Below, in pieces: positions 24,750 through 37,749 of a stretch of 64,000 nt of DNA. A program made the translations under genes and the position numbers. The notes beneath the pieces were generated by a model. That model saw only the letters and a list, made by a program, of their open reading frames with translations. It had not been told where the DNA came from and searched no databases. The number at the start of each line of letters is the position of its first letter. Position 1 is the stretch's first letter. Source of the stretch: Chromobotia macracanthus. Taxonomy: Eukaryota; Chordata; Actinopteri; Cypriniformes; Botiidae. The stretch covers positions 8,416,501 to 8,480,500 of the forward strand of contig JAZGTH010000002.1 in assembly GCA_036877525.1 (NCBI GenBank), given 5' to 3'.

Positions 24750-25898
24750 CTACACAATGTTTATGTCCTATAGTTTCCTTAGATTAAAATAAACAGTACG
24801 TTTGGTGGTTCAGAGAGTTCATATCTAATATGAAATCGCACACACATACACGAATACCTTGCAAATATTAAAACCAACTGCCATGGTAAATTGGTCTGCT
24901 CTCTGCTCCAGCGGGTGTATATTATTCTAATATAAATTTACTGCAGTGCTTGCATAAGGCTCTCTCCTGGCCTGGAGGCAATTGCAATTGTTCATTTTAA
25001 GGTAATTTGGAAAAAAATGATGGTATAAATAAGAGGTAATGTACAGTCACATGGTCATTATCACAAAATAAGCCCTGAAAGGGTAATCAGGAACAATGTG
25101 AAGCACAGGGGTCTTGTATTATCCAAAAGGGGTTTATTTTATGATAATGACAGCAGTCTTAAGTTGAAATAATGTATTCTGTAAAAGGAAAAGATGTAGG
25201 AAATCAATTTTCCTACACGAAAAGCAGTCAAATATACAATTAAGCAGTTCTTGTACAATAATAATATTTGACCACAGATTGCTGCAATTAACCAATCCGA
25301 ATCAATTATTCCAGAGAACCAGGGCTCTTGTGGTTCAGTCTCAGATTCACCTGTTTTACATTGACCACTGATTTTCACTTGATCTTTTTTCACCTTTCAT
25401 TTGCTCTTTCAGTCACAGTAGTAATCATAGAAGTATCACGTTTCCCTCCAGTCTGCTTCATACTTCGTAAGTTCTCATTTTTAAAACTCTGAAGATATGT
25501 GTGATATATTCTGATCTTGACTTATATACAGATTGTGTCACAGCAGAAGATCAAGGCAATGATCACTGAACCCTGGCCTGCTGATTAATGATGTCCTTAA
25601 AACCAGAAAAAAGAAACTGCCTGATCTCTCTTTGTATCTGTCTGTACTGTCTGCCTTTCAAACTCTCCAGCTTTCTCCATCTCTCTGCAGGACCACTTGT
25701 GCAAGTAACTTTCATGGGACCTAACAGTTTTCAAAAAGACTCTGAAGTAAAGGCCTCCCAAATCCATAATATGTTTCAAGCCGAAAGGGGTCATAAAACA
25801 TTGATTTGGCCACATTTTTTAGAAGGAGGTGTCAAGCGCTGCTTTTCTCCAACTGCACAGACAGCTTACCATACAAAACTGCTCCAGGGGCCAACTCA

Positions 25899-25935
25899 GA
25901 GAGAGAGAGAAAGAGAGAGACAGAGAGAGAGAGAG
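25899..25935. repeat. Interrupted (GA)n microsatellite
   Basis: This is a GA run with AA and CA interruptions. The 141-residue frame that crosses it encodes an alternating Arg-Glu stretch and is not credible as a gene. Confidence 0.85.
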
Positions 25936-28852
25936 GATAAGAACGGAGCGCATCAGAAAGATACCATTAGAGGATCAGCTATGATCAAAGACATCTCACC
26001 AACAGATACTTAATCACGTTTGGATTCATTAAAACAGCGCAGACCAATTAATCAATGTGGATCAGATGAGGGCCTCATTTATCTGTGAAGAATGCATGAA
26101 ATGAGGGAGGCATTAAATTACAATCTGAACTCAAAGTGTCCAATTTACTTGCACATTTGGATGTATTATGAGGATCAAGTCATGTTACTCTTCGCTGATA
26201 ATTGCGTCATTAAATAAATTGCATTTCTGACACTAAGTAATAGTTTGAATTACATGTTTCATTGGTTAAATGAATATGTATAGATACACAGGGGTGGTCT
26301 GCCCATGCATTATGTTTCAAATATAATGATTTGTTTAAATATGAATAAATAAGTGTTCCAGGGACTCGTCTCGCAGTGATACAGTAATATGTTATATATA
26401 GTAAGAAATATGGTGAAAAGAGCTGTCGATTACTGCAAAAATAATTTAGATGTATATAGCCCCTTTAAATTCATACCTCAAGGCAATAAAGTTATTTACA
26501 TAATGCACATGGAAGTTAAATGTGTAGGTCTGAAGTATTTCAAATAAACATAATGCTGTTTAGAAATTATACCATAACATGTAATATTGCATTATGTATT
26601 ATGGGTATGTTATGCACAAGACTTTATACCTGATTTCATGAGCATGTGATTCTGGTACACTTGGTAATTTTATCTCCACGACCTGACACAACTGTATTCT
26701 TAAAGCAGGTTTTACCTGGAAGTTTTCATATTATGCAGTTAACTAACAGTTAATCACTTCAAACGATTCATTTTCTAATAAATAGACCTATTAGACCTAG
26801 ACCTAATAGACCTAGACAAATTTACAGCTCAGAATGTTTGAGAAGAATTTCAGAATTTTTAACAAAGATTCAAGCTTCATATATCGCACACTGTTACACA
26901 GCTTTTAAATGTCTGCTTGTCTTAATGGACAACAATTTGTTGGCCTATACATGTCCATGTGTTTGTCTGTGTTTTTCTGTATATGCATTTATTTTTTAAT
27001 ATAATGTTTTTGAAAGATTTTACTATAGTTGCATATAAGAGCTATGCTCTTATAAACCACAAGGTCAAGTGAGTTATATTGAACATTACTGGATAACACC
27101 AGTTTGATTTAGGATATATGACGCAGCTTTAGCTGGCCATACAGAGTTTATGTAATATCTTTTCTTAAAGAATCTTTTCTTGTTTAATATTAATGAGTGA
27201 GTCATACAGCAGGTCTTTGGAGACTAAACCCATTTCAGCACACGTAGAGGTAGCAAATTCCATTGCATTACCAACAGAATTTCAACTTACACCTTTAATA
27301 ACCAGTAGCGATCTGAGCCCTACAGCCAGAGTGTGTGTGTGTAGATGTCTTCTAATGCTGTTAAACAGTGCAGTGCATTTTTCACAGACAAGGAGAGTAA
27401 ATATGAAACTTTGTGAAAAGACCTTGTGCACTCAAACCAGCAATGGTTTTGTGAGGCTGGATCAGACCATGTGCCAACTGTTCTCTGGTGTTTGGGTTGC
27501 CAGTTTGAGAGACTGTTGTGTCATTTGAGTTGCCAGATTGGACAGGAGGTGAGATTAAATGTATTTGTTGGTGAGACCCGAATCCCTTTCTCTGGGTGGA
27601 TTATGCCCTTGTGCCCCATCCCCCCTCCCAATATGTTTTGTCTGTCTGGATCAGCATCCGACAACACATGAGCACATAGGTACACAGGCTCACCCAGACA
27701 CACTCTGATATATAGTTCAAACTCAATTTGTATTTTGCAGGAGGAAGTGTGCATTACTACTAATCTAATAAAGGGAACAACATTACTACTAATGTAGTCT
27801 CATGTAGTCTCAATGTAGTCTCAAAGGCCATACACACACAAGGTTTTGGGAGTGAGAAGTGAAATCACTAAATTATTCTCTGTGTGCATACAGGAGTCAC
27901 ACCTGAAATGATGATGATTGACATAGCAATAACTATAGCAACGGTTTGGTCTTGGTACAAACAAGAAACATGAACTGCAATATTTTATGTTATTTGGTGT
28001 AAGTTGCTTTTGGCCAAAATACTATTAGTGCACACAGGTATAGTATTTTGGCAATTTTTTGTAAACTGGCATCAACAGAGGTTAATCTTTTCACACAGCT
28101 GTGCAAAAATACATATGAAATATAACATAACCATTGTTTGAAACCAGCGTTTTTGGTTAGTGATGGTGGAATTTGTTGTACACCTGCTAGAACTGTCTAA
28201 GCCAGAAACATTTCTGAATGTTGCATCATTACATCAGCCAGAGGTTATTGCACAAAATGACACCTTGTGCTTTATAAGGGCAAATGTTTCATTATTCACT
28301 GTCTGATTTAAATAAAATGAGAGATTCTGTGTCATGTGCACAGGTGAAGTTCAGAATCTTAGAGGATCAGGAAGCTGATATACCACAGCTGATATGCTTG
28401 TGTCTTTGACATTTTAGAAGATAAAGTCCAGGCTTTACAAACAATATTATTCTGGCACCCTACCAGAATATGTCAGCTTCTCATGAGACATCACTGCTGT
28501 ATTCTACAGAGCAAGATAGTGACTGGCCAGTTTTATTGGCCTTAGTTCCAAAAGTATTTTGACCTTCATTTTTTGAAAACATTTTTTAAATAAAGAGCTG
28601 TATGCCTGAGTGTAAGATTTGAGAGAGATCACAACATTACAGTCGTTGATTTGAGGCAAAAAATGCCTCAAAGGTATAAAACTGTACTTTTCATTCATTT
28701 TGATTTATGAGGAAATGAACTACACTTCCCATAAGGCATTGCAGGTGACGTTAAAATTAATGGCACAAAACAAAACAATTAGTTATTGATAACATGCATA
28801 AAAACAATATATTTTATTTCAAAATAATATATTTTTTTTTTTTTTTTTATAT

Positions 28853-28855
<3 letters not shown>

Positions 28856-28916
<61 letters not shown>
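28856..28916. repeat. T17 run and (TA)30 microsatellite
   Basis: A 17-base T run (28,832-28,848) is followed, after a short gap, by about 60 bp of pure alternating TA. Confidence 0.95.
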
Positions 28917-28921
<5 letters not shown>

Positions 28922-30540
28922 GTAGTTTGAGACTGTAGAAAGACAGACTTAATTATATCATCGAGAAAATGAGAAAATAATAGGATTTTTACACTAATGT
29001 TACGCTCTGTTGCCACAGGTGATTGTGTACTGTAAATGACAATGAAATTGAAAAACTTTCAAATTGCTCTGGTGTTTGTGTAGCTGTACAGTAATCTTAG
29101 TTTCTATTAAAAACATTCTGCTCTGTGATTGTATTGTTTCAATGGCTCCACTTTTGAGGGGAGTGTTCACTGTTGGAATGTGACACTGTTGTGTTGGTTT
29201 GATGTTAGGTTTGGTTAACAACTGGGTCATGGTTATCGGCTTGATGTGTTTGTTATAAGCAGGCTAGTGAGGCCAGCACATCTATAATCCTGTCACCACA
29301 CACCATGAGGAACATCTGCTGAATGCTAAAGCTCTCTCAGCTGGCCTCAGGAAAGCTCTTCTGCTTTCCTTCCTTTTGTCACGCTTTAGGACACCTTCAG
29401 CAAACGCACACATGCTCTCACAATTTGTGGCTAACAGGCAACTGTGTGTAAAGGAATGTCTTGCATTCTGTTAATATTAAAGAATGCGCAAACAAAGCTA
29501 ATGTTTGGAGATCAGAAAATTGCTGTATTCTATTTTGTGTGACTCTTTCTTTCAGACACCACAAGGGAATTTTGTGTTTGGTGGCAGCATTCTGTCAACA
29601 AAATCTTTTCCTCTGGGTTCTGAAAATGTCTGAAAATGATGAACTCTCGATTTGGTTTAATGCGAGAAGGTTGCTGAAGCATCTAATAACACTATTAAGA
29701 GTGGAAATAAGGAGAGCTGCTCTGTGATTTGCTACATAATTCACTGATGTTGGGTGGCAAGAGAACTGTGTCACTCCAACACAGTAGGTGGTGTTATTGC
29801 ACCCATTTACCATTTTGCCTTAAGCACCAAAATGGTTAAAAACTATCTCTCTGTCTCTCTACACTGTATTTTCTGTATTATGTGATGTATTATCACTGTA
29901 TTTATGTGATTTATTGGCCAAAAAAGAGAAAACACAAAATAAACAAAATTAAAGATAAACTGATAGCATTATTGTTTTTTGTTACAATACATACCGTGAT
30001 AATACCATTATCTTGAATTCTTTTGGTCAAGATAACCATGTAGTGAAAAGCTGATAACGTGACAACTTTATTATTCTTGAAGAACACTCAGGAACTCTTT
30101 CTTCTCCATCCTCATGAGACTGTAATAAGCAGATCTTGTGGCCTCACTAGCTGATGTTGTTTGTTCAGGAGCTGTTTAAGGACAATGTTCTTGATGTTGT
30201 GGAGCGAAATCTCACAGCATGGAGAACAAAAGTGGTGTTCATTGTTTAATTAGAGCTCTGTACATGCTAATGGGGTGAAGATGTGTTGAAAACTGAAGAC
30301 ACAAAGGAATACGACTGTCTAATAGCATCCTTGTTCAGTCTCTGACTCACCCTGACTCTCTCTCATCTGCTGCTTTGCTTTTGTGCTACAGCCTGAGTTT
30401 TGAGGAAAACAATTGGAAGTTTGCAAAGAATAATTAGCTACTTGCTTTTCTCTTTCACAAACGCAAGCACACACACACTCGCACTGAATTAAAAAGACCC
30501 CTGTGGAAAAGACCTGCTTGAATTTCCATCCCTCTCTTTT

Positions 30541-30602
30541 TCAATTCAATTCAAAGTGGCTTTATTGGCATGACTGTAAACAATACAATATTGCCAAAGC
30601 TA
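30541..30602 (+). repeat. Short dispersed fish repeat (TTTATTGGCATGAC)
   Basis: The block reads TCAATTCAATTC, then GTGGCTTTATTGGCATGAC, an AT-rich spacer and ATATTGCCAAAGC. I know this arrangement as a frequent dispersed fragment in fish genomes. The TTGGCA and TGCCAA words are inverted about a central spacer, so the core is weakly palindromic. Confidence 0.5.
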
Positions 30603-31337
30603 AGTGTCTGTGTGCTTTCTGTTGTGTTCCCACTTCTATAAACATCTTGTTTATAGAACAGCTGTATAAAAGCAATATCACAATTGCAGTTGAAAATCAG
30701 CACCTGTGGCCATGCGCCTGCAGCCGAATCACACTCGTACTGTTAATAGACTTTTGCTTGTGGGACTCTGCTTTTATAGAACAGTTCCGTTAGAAGTTAA
30801 TACGGAGTAACTTACGTTTGTGACTATATTTGGCCATTTTGTTGCTGTTTACTTCTTCTCCAGATGGGATTCTGGTAGAATGTTAGAGAAGGTTGTGTCT
30901 GCTCACCAGGCTCTTGTGAGATTGTCTTGAATTGCTGTTTTGGCACCTGTTGTTGTTCTGGTGTTTCTGCATGATGTTTGAGATTAGATTATAGTGAAGT
31001 ATTCACCAAGCATTCTAGCAGCAGAAGAGCTGAGAGGCAGAGCAGCTTTCAGATCACAGCATCAGAAACTCACGAATGGATAAGTAGCTCAGAAGTGAAA
31101 ACACAGGCCGAGACAGTGTCTCTGACTGTGTATTTCATCGCTTCTCTCCTCTGCTCACTGCGTAAAGCTGCTGATTCTCCTGCAAATTGAAAAAAGATGG
31201 ATATAGGCACAAATGTGAATTGAAGCTTTGTAGCTCCCTGCTGCAGCCTTTTCTCAGGTTTGAAGATGGTTTGTCTGATTTGTTTCATTGTTGCTATTTG
31301 GCAATTTGTGAATGTGTGTGTGGTCCTGGTATTCAGT

Positions 31338-31604
31338 TATGGGGACCAAATGCCCCTACAAGAATAGTAATACCAGTAAATTCTGACCTTGTGAGGATAT
31401 CTTTAGGTCCCCATGAGGAAACAAGCTTATAAATCATACAAAATTATGGTTTTTGAAAATCTAAAATAGCAGAAAGTTTTCTGTGATGGTTAGGTTTAGG
31501 GGTAGGGTTAGTGTAGGGGGATAGAATATACAATATGTACAGTATAAAAAACATGTCTATTAAATGTCTCCAGTTAACATGAAAACCCAACATGTATATG
31601 TCTA
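31338..31604 (+). repeat. Common cyprinid dispersed repeat (GGGGACCAAATG family)
   Basis: Landmarks in order are TTATGGGGACCAAATG, CCCCTACAAGAATAGTAATACC, GACCTTGTGAGGATAT, GGTCCCCATGAGGAAACAAG, CAGAAAGTTTTCTGTGATGG, GTTAGGTTTAGGGGTAGGG, GGGATAGAATATACA, GTACAGTATAAAAA and ATGAAAACCCAACATG. I recognise this as a very abundant short repeat of carp and zebrafish-type genomes. The GACC and GGTCC words form internal inverted motifs. The copy is only moderately diverged. It supports a cyprinid origin for the window. Confidence 0.75.
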
Positions 31605-32340
31605 AAAGGGGACACATGATATGCTAATTATGTTCTGTTCAATAACAGTGATTCTTTCACACCAAATGGGACATTTGGAGAGCTTTTGACTGACATCATG
31701 TTGTACACTTGGGTTGTAGTAGTTGCTGTGCTGTGGAGTCTGACTGGTCAATTTAAATGTTTTGTCTGTCAAGTTTAGTCAATTAACTAAACCTAGTGAG
31801 ACAGTGACAACGAAGAGTTTGGAAGGCTGTGGTAAAAGTAACAAAATGCTAAAGTTTCATGAGTCACTACAGCCTGACACATCTATATAAAACGAATGCA
31901 AACATCCCACATGTCTGTGAGAGGGAGACGGACAAAGACTACCTGACACTATTTCTGTACAGCGTCTTTGTGTTTGTCTATCAGGTACGTGATGAAAAGA
32001 TGTGCAGATTGATAGAGAGTTAGATGAAAAGATCCTGCAAGTGAGGGGGGGAAATTCAATGAAAATTAAGCACAGTTCCACTTGCTTTCCCGCTGTTTAA
32101 TTGCAGATCACTACAATCAATAAACAAGTGTTCAAAACTAAATAATAACATCACAACAGGCATTAATGTTTCAGAGCTGCTGGTGGGATCAGGCTAAAAG
32201 CAAACACATTTTAGACAAAAATTGTTAATTGTTCAAGTGACAGCATCATGTTGCTCTAGGGACCTGGTGGTTGTGCCTTATTAACGTCTGCAGTTTAGTG
32301 TTTAGGCCTAGAATATTTATTGAATATTGATTGTATATAC

Positions 32341-32410
32341 TAGCGGTGTAACGATATACCAATGCCATGATTCGGTTCATATAATGGTTTATGAGCCACA
32401 GTTTGGTTCT
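32341..32410 (+). repeat. Possible end of a GGTGTAACGATA-type element
   Basis: The sequence TAGCGGTGTAACGATATACCA, followed by CATGATTCGGTTCATAT, resembles the terminus of a dispersed fish DNA element. A second, more decayed patch of similar flavour (AGGGGTGCGAGAGATACCAAGATTC) lies at 33,148-33,172. I cannot place the second end or confirm the family. Confidence 0.3.
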
Positions 32411-34921
32411 GTGTGCTGTGGGGACACCAGCAATGCCAAAGAACAATAGATTTTCACTAATTTTAAACGCAACTGGTTGTTTTGGCTCAACTCGTTTAAA
32501 CTGCAGGAAACTACAACTATATAAGAACTATAGAATAACGCTCTTCTTTACAGGCAAATCCTTGCACACGCACACAGGGAAAGAGAGAGAGAGCAGATTC
32601 ACTCATGCTGATTACAGACTGAAAAAGATTTACACCCTTAGTATATACTCCATAATTTTGTGACAATGTAAAATTAAGCATGCTTGATTTGAATGCATTT
32701 TTTATTTGACCATTGTGCGTCCTAAACACCTTGTCATTAAAACAAGGTTTTTCAAGTTTCTATAGAACAAAATACACTTCATTTTTATTTTTCTCAATGT
32801 TTTTGTTTTGGTTTCCAATAATCCCGGCCATAGCAGTATATGATAAAGCCCTTAGCAGATTGTGCTAGTGTAGCCTGTGCTGTCGGCCCCTCTGGATCTG
32901 ACCCACTGTCACCGCTCTACCAAGGGGTTTCAGTCAGAGAATACTAATATAGTGTCGTTTATTGCACTTGGGGTTTACAAAGTTAGAGCAGACTCTCTAA
33001 AGCCCATCTGTGAAGCAGAGACAGAGAGAAAGAGAAATCAGAGGTATTACTAATACAGTATGAATGACTTAACTGTCAAAACAGCTATTAGCTCCTAGAG
33101 GTCGTACAAGAGATTTCTTTTTAACAAATTAACATTACACATATAGTAGGGGTGCGAGAGATACCAAGATTCTTCCCGTAATGATTCTTAATCTATTCTT
33201 AAAAATTCGGAATCAGTTTTGGTTCAGTGCATGCCGGAAACATAAAAATAAACGTTTTTATTTTTTAAACTCAAAATTATTTTTTTACTTTACTTAATTA
33301 CAAAATTACTTGGAAAAAAATGGATAAACTACAACCTGCACCATCAAATTTGTAAGCAGCTGTGACAGAATCAAAATTGTCAGAGTCAAAATGTCACAAG
33401 GAGTTGAATTTCAGCACAACACCAGCATGCACTCAGCCGTGATTTGAACTGAATGCAGAATTTAGGAATAGATTCTGAATCATTAGAGAAATACACAGTT
33501 TTACAAATATACAGATATTCAGTTTAAATTTAATACAGAGCTGCGAAAGAGGGAGAAAAGTAGGTCGCTTGCTTTGTCTTCCACTGGGAGTTTCTAACAG
33601 GTCTTTAGTTAGATTTTCCCCCTCACTCTTAACTGTAAAGCTGAGTTTCATAGGGTCCAAACATATTCAGAGATAGAGTTACAGATTCTGTTTTTTTTTT
33701 TTTTGTAGTCACTATTGCAGCAAAACACTCCAATTCCCACCTTTTGACTTATCCGACACGGCATGTCAGATTACATGTGTTTGTCAGGCCCATCTGGTGA
33801 TCACCATGTGTCGTTTTACCAGTGAGTTCTGTCACAAATCTGCATCACTGACCTTGGAACGTAGGCAGTGGTCAAAGCTCTCCTTCTCTATCTGTCTCTC
33901 TATGAATAAAGAGGATTAGTGCAGTTCTGGACATAAGCTTCCACTTATGTAAATACATGCAAATAAGCTGGTGCTATGAACGGATTGGCCCTGATCCAGA
34001 ACAACTTGTGGTTTTGAAAGGATAACAAAAAGTGCAGAAGACAAGTCGGGCTACTTCGCTGCTCTGTGCGTGGATAAATGTTTCTGTGCTCTCGAATCCG
34101 TTTAAGCTGCAGAGCCATCAACCTGAAGCCAGATTCTGGAACAGCTGTACAGACTGATTCAGAAACAAACAAATAAATAAAAGAGCTGCTTAGGTTCTGA
34201 AAGTCATTAGGGCAGGTAGAAATAGTGACTTGTAAACAACATAGGGATTTATAGTACGGACTGCATTTTATAGTATATATACACTTGGCACTTACACGTT
34301 ATGATGTTAATATCAGAAAAGAACAAACAAACGTACGATGTAATTTAAGAGTCTTAATTAAATATATTAATCGATTTGTTTGTTTACATTATTACCACCA
34401 TGTACATACATCAGCCAAATACAAATGTCACTCAGTAATGAATCTTGTTTTGTACATACAGAGATTGGTTATTTAAAGAAGAAACACGTAAACTGCAGTC
34501 TACAACTGAATACACTCCAAAATAATTCAGGTAGCTACAGCCAAATTCAAATTCAGTCCATACAGTGTAAACATAACCAAAGTAATGAACTGATGTAAAT
34601 GTGTTTGGACACTGACCCCTCCCTCATTTAAGGGACGGTGCTAGAAAATAAAAAAACAGAGGTCTTCGTGTGTCTTGACTCGATCACATATGTTAACACC
34701 CTGTTTCATTTATGTTCCCTTTTTGCTGCTGCAAGACCTAATTGTTTCTATAGATATGACTCAGTTGTAGCAAATTCAGTGGTGACTCCTGCATGCTGTA
34801 CACACAGGAAAAGATCATTTATATAATTAATTCCTGTATTTTAATGTGACTGTAATCCCAAAACTGCAGTGTGAACATGCTAAATGACTACTCTGTTTTT
34901 TGTATTTGTCAACTCTGTCTC

Positions 34922-34925
<4 letters not shown>

Positions 34926-34952
<27 letters not shown>
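34926..34952. repeat. (CT)n microsatellite
   Basis: A run of about 13 CT units is followed by CAG. The pyrimidine run plus AG mimics a splice acceptor, but no open frame with coding character follows. Confidence 0.9.
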
Positions 34953-35635
34953 AGCTTTTAATTAGTCGAGTTTAATTAGGTATGTTAGCAGAAGAGGTCA
35001 TGTCACAGTATGTCTTCTGTAAAACAGCCCCAAGGAAGGGTGAGAAGTGCATTAACTTGTGAGAGAGTTTGTAAAGTTGAATAGTTTGCTTTTTTATGTT
35101 TTTGCTGTATGTCATCACATTTCTGCTATGCACAGTTTATCATATATCACAAAAAGTGATGTTTAACCTAGCAAGACTATCTGCTAACCAATGAGATTTC
35201 TCTGTGGGCAGAGCTTCTTGCTGGTTGAAGTCATGTTTGATTGACATAAAAGAATTCCAGACACTGTTATGTGTTTGATGGTCCTAGTTTTATCAGCATT
35301 TTTATCATAGTTTGGCTTTCTCCATATGTGACTGTGAGCTTTAAGTATCTTGGCATTAATGCAGCCAACTCTTGTTCAGTGGGCCATCTTTTTTCAGAGA
35401 TCACGTTTCTTTAAGATCACAGTTTTGACACACTCTAGAAATATTGATCTTGGCATCTGAAATGACATGAAACTCTGTCAATTCACTTCTCCTCCTCTCT
35501 CGTTCTTTCAAATGGCTCGCTTCATCAGACAGTATGATGTCAGAACTTAACTGTGCCTAAAAGCGTTCTCCTGTTCTAGGTGTTGCACATAACAGGGTAA
35601 AACAAGCAGATGACAGATGAGTAAGCTCCATTAGC

Positions 35636-35642
<7 letters not shown>

Positions 35643-35674
<32 letters not shown>
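35643..35674. repeat. (AG)16 microsatellite
   Basis: This is a pure AG run of 16 units. Confidence 0.95.
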
Positions 35675-35676
<2 letters not shown>

Positions 35677-36060
35677 CAAGGTTTCATATTAGAGGCCCCT
35701 GGTGGATTAGATGTGTTGTTTGAAGAAACAGAAACCATCTACTTTCTTTTCTCTTTCACCCTATATCTCTCTCCCTTGTGTCCACATAACACACAATTCT
35801 TTCCAAACCATCTTCCCATCACTTCAGAGATCTGACAGGCATCATCCGAGTTTGCTTCTGTTACGGCTGGATGGACTCTGGAAGTCTTGTTAGTTAGGGT
35901 ACACAGCTGTTAGCCTCTAACACATTGTGAGTCAGCAGCACATTCTGCTAAAGTTAGCCATGGTGTCGAGTGTCCCAGCAGGTGGTTTTTTGGCTGTGAA
36001 AATCAGTGTCATCTGGGCTATAACGCATACTCAAAGTTCTTCAAATATTATATTTGTCTG

Positions 36061-36928
36061 TATATAGTGGCCCCAAAAAGTATTTGGACAGTTTTGGATG
36101 CTACTTTCATTGCATTAAACAACAAATGATAAGAAGTGTCCACAAACATTTGGCCTAATTTTAAACAAGATGTCTGTTTTATGATTGCATTCATGATTTT
36201 TTAATGATTTTTATGGTTTCATGATTTAATTTTGGGAGAACCACTACATATATGATGGCATTCATATGTTTAAGAAATTGTCACACTTTGGGAGTTGCAG
36301 AAGTACAGAAGCATTCTTTTAAAATATTCTAAAAAACAGTTTTCATAGTTTCGTTTTCATACAAATTTAGTTTCCTGAAGACAATGCAACAATCTTTGAT
36401 AAATGTCACATTGGTGATCACAGCAGACTTAATCTGCTACTGCATTGTTTCATTAGAGTTTCTTTTGCCCAGCTGGAGTTGTTTATTTTTTGCTAATACT
36501 CTAGTTTGTGGCCTGACATGATGACATTTTTTTTGAAGGCCTCAGCCTTTTAAGTTCCAGGGTAAACGAGTTGTAATGCTATGCAGTGGCCTTCCAGGGA
36601 AATGTGTGTTTAAAACGTTGTAGCAATAGTTTGGGAAGGGCCTGTTTCTGCTGCAGCACGACAATGTGGTGCACAAAGAGACATCCATAAAGAACTCTGC
36701 CTGCACAAAACCCCTGAAACCCACTTTATCCTTTGGGATGAATCGGAATGTCGACTGAGTGTCTGATTCCATCACCCAACATCAGTGCCTGACCTCACTG
36801 ATGCCCTTGTGCCTGACCAGGATTAAATCACTGCAGCCATGTTCCAGCATCTAGTGGAAACCCTTCCCAGAAGAGTGAAAGCTGTAGCACCAGCTTGTCC
36901 ATGAATACATTTGGCTCTGTAGTGTATA
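36061..36928 (+). mobile_element. Decayed Tc1/mariner-superfamily transposon
   Basis: The left end TATATAGTGGCCCCAAAAAGT and the reversed right end TATACACTACAGAGCCAAATG are related terminal repeats of the TACACTAnnnGnCCAAAAGTAT type. The right half retains a transposase remnant on the plus strand. It includes a block at about 36,650-36,740 that corresponds to the histidine-aspartate-asparagine region, the Pro-rich segment and the WDE region. A following block at about 36,780-36,890 (reading TSVPDLTDAL, then AAMFQHLVE and LPRRVKAV) matches the C-terminal part of fish Tc1-like transposases. In-frame stops, frameshifts and a shortened SPDLNPIE segment show it is dead. At about 870 bp it is shorter than a full element (about 1.5-1.7 kb), so the N-terminal half is largely deleted. 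Confidence 0.8.
36640..36900 (+). pseudogene. Tc1-like transposase C-terminal pseudogene fragment
   Basis: This is the coding remnant inside the element above. In the live enzyme this region contains the second catalytic aspartate and the final acidic residue of the DD(34)E/D-type catalytic triad. Here the recognisable pieces are a CxxTTMW/HDNVVHK-like stretch (aligned with HDNAPVHK of relatives), FGMN/WDE just after 36,730, and the SVPDLTDAL and MFQHLVE patches. The pieces are spread over more than one frame and are interrupted by stops, so no functional protein can be made. Confidence 0.7.
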
Positions 36929-37734
36929 TGAAGCTTAACTGAATGAAGATGTAAGGAAGAGACTTACAGTCCAGCTGAGAATTAAAGACATTAAAAATGT
37001 CTCCTTTTATTTCAGTCTTAATGATCAGCCTGAATAAATTATCTGGTACAGACACAGACAAAACATTGCAAAATTAATTCAGCCTTGCTCCCTATGACAA
37101 TCTAATGTCAATTCCTGTTATTCAAACTGGCAGCTGCAGGGGTTGCACAAAAGTCACATTAATTACAAGAGCCCAAATTATTTTAGAGGGATGTGAAATG
37201 TTTCTGATGTTGCAGTGACTCTTCTCTGTTCTAATGAGACTCTAGAGTCTGGAACCAGAGAGCCACATCTTTCTTGATCTTAGTTTCCCTCCCTTATTAA
37301 CTTACTCCTGTATGATGTGTGTGTATGTGTGCGTGGCAGAGTGTGTATCTTAAAGAATAAAACCTTGTAGAAGTGTGACCGGAATTATTTAAGAGACTTG
37401 GAACCCTGGATATGTGTGTGTGTGTTTCATGTAAGTTCTTCATCTTTTTAAATAGCCACGCCTGTGAAATTAGTATGAAAGGAGATTTTGTCTCATACTT
37501 ACTGTTTCATTAAGTGTTATAGCAGACACATTATGAGTGCACCATCTCATAAAGCATCCAACCACTAATAAAATCCAACAGCGTTCAGCTGGGTTCTGCA
37601 GGGTGGGCTGGGTAATCTCATAAGCACTCTGCAGTCTAAAGCAGGCAGGAGGGCAGACGGCCCAGGCCATAACACAGGTAATTACGCAAACCCTGGTGTC
37701 AGGGGTTCACTGTGAACACCCATTGAGAGAGAGA

Positions 37735-37749
37735 GAGAGAGAGAGAGAA
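37735..37749. repeat. Short (GA)n microsatellite
   Basis: Seven and a half GA units are followed by purine-rich sequence (AAAGAGAGGGGGAGAG). Confidence 0.85.

Noticed and set aside
25588..26013. 141-codon plus-strand frame
   Set aside because: A GA microsatellite supplies an Arg-Glu run, and the remainder shows no domain.
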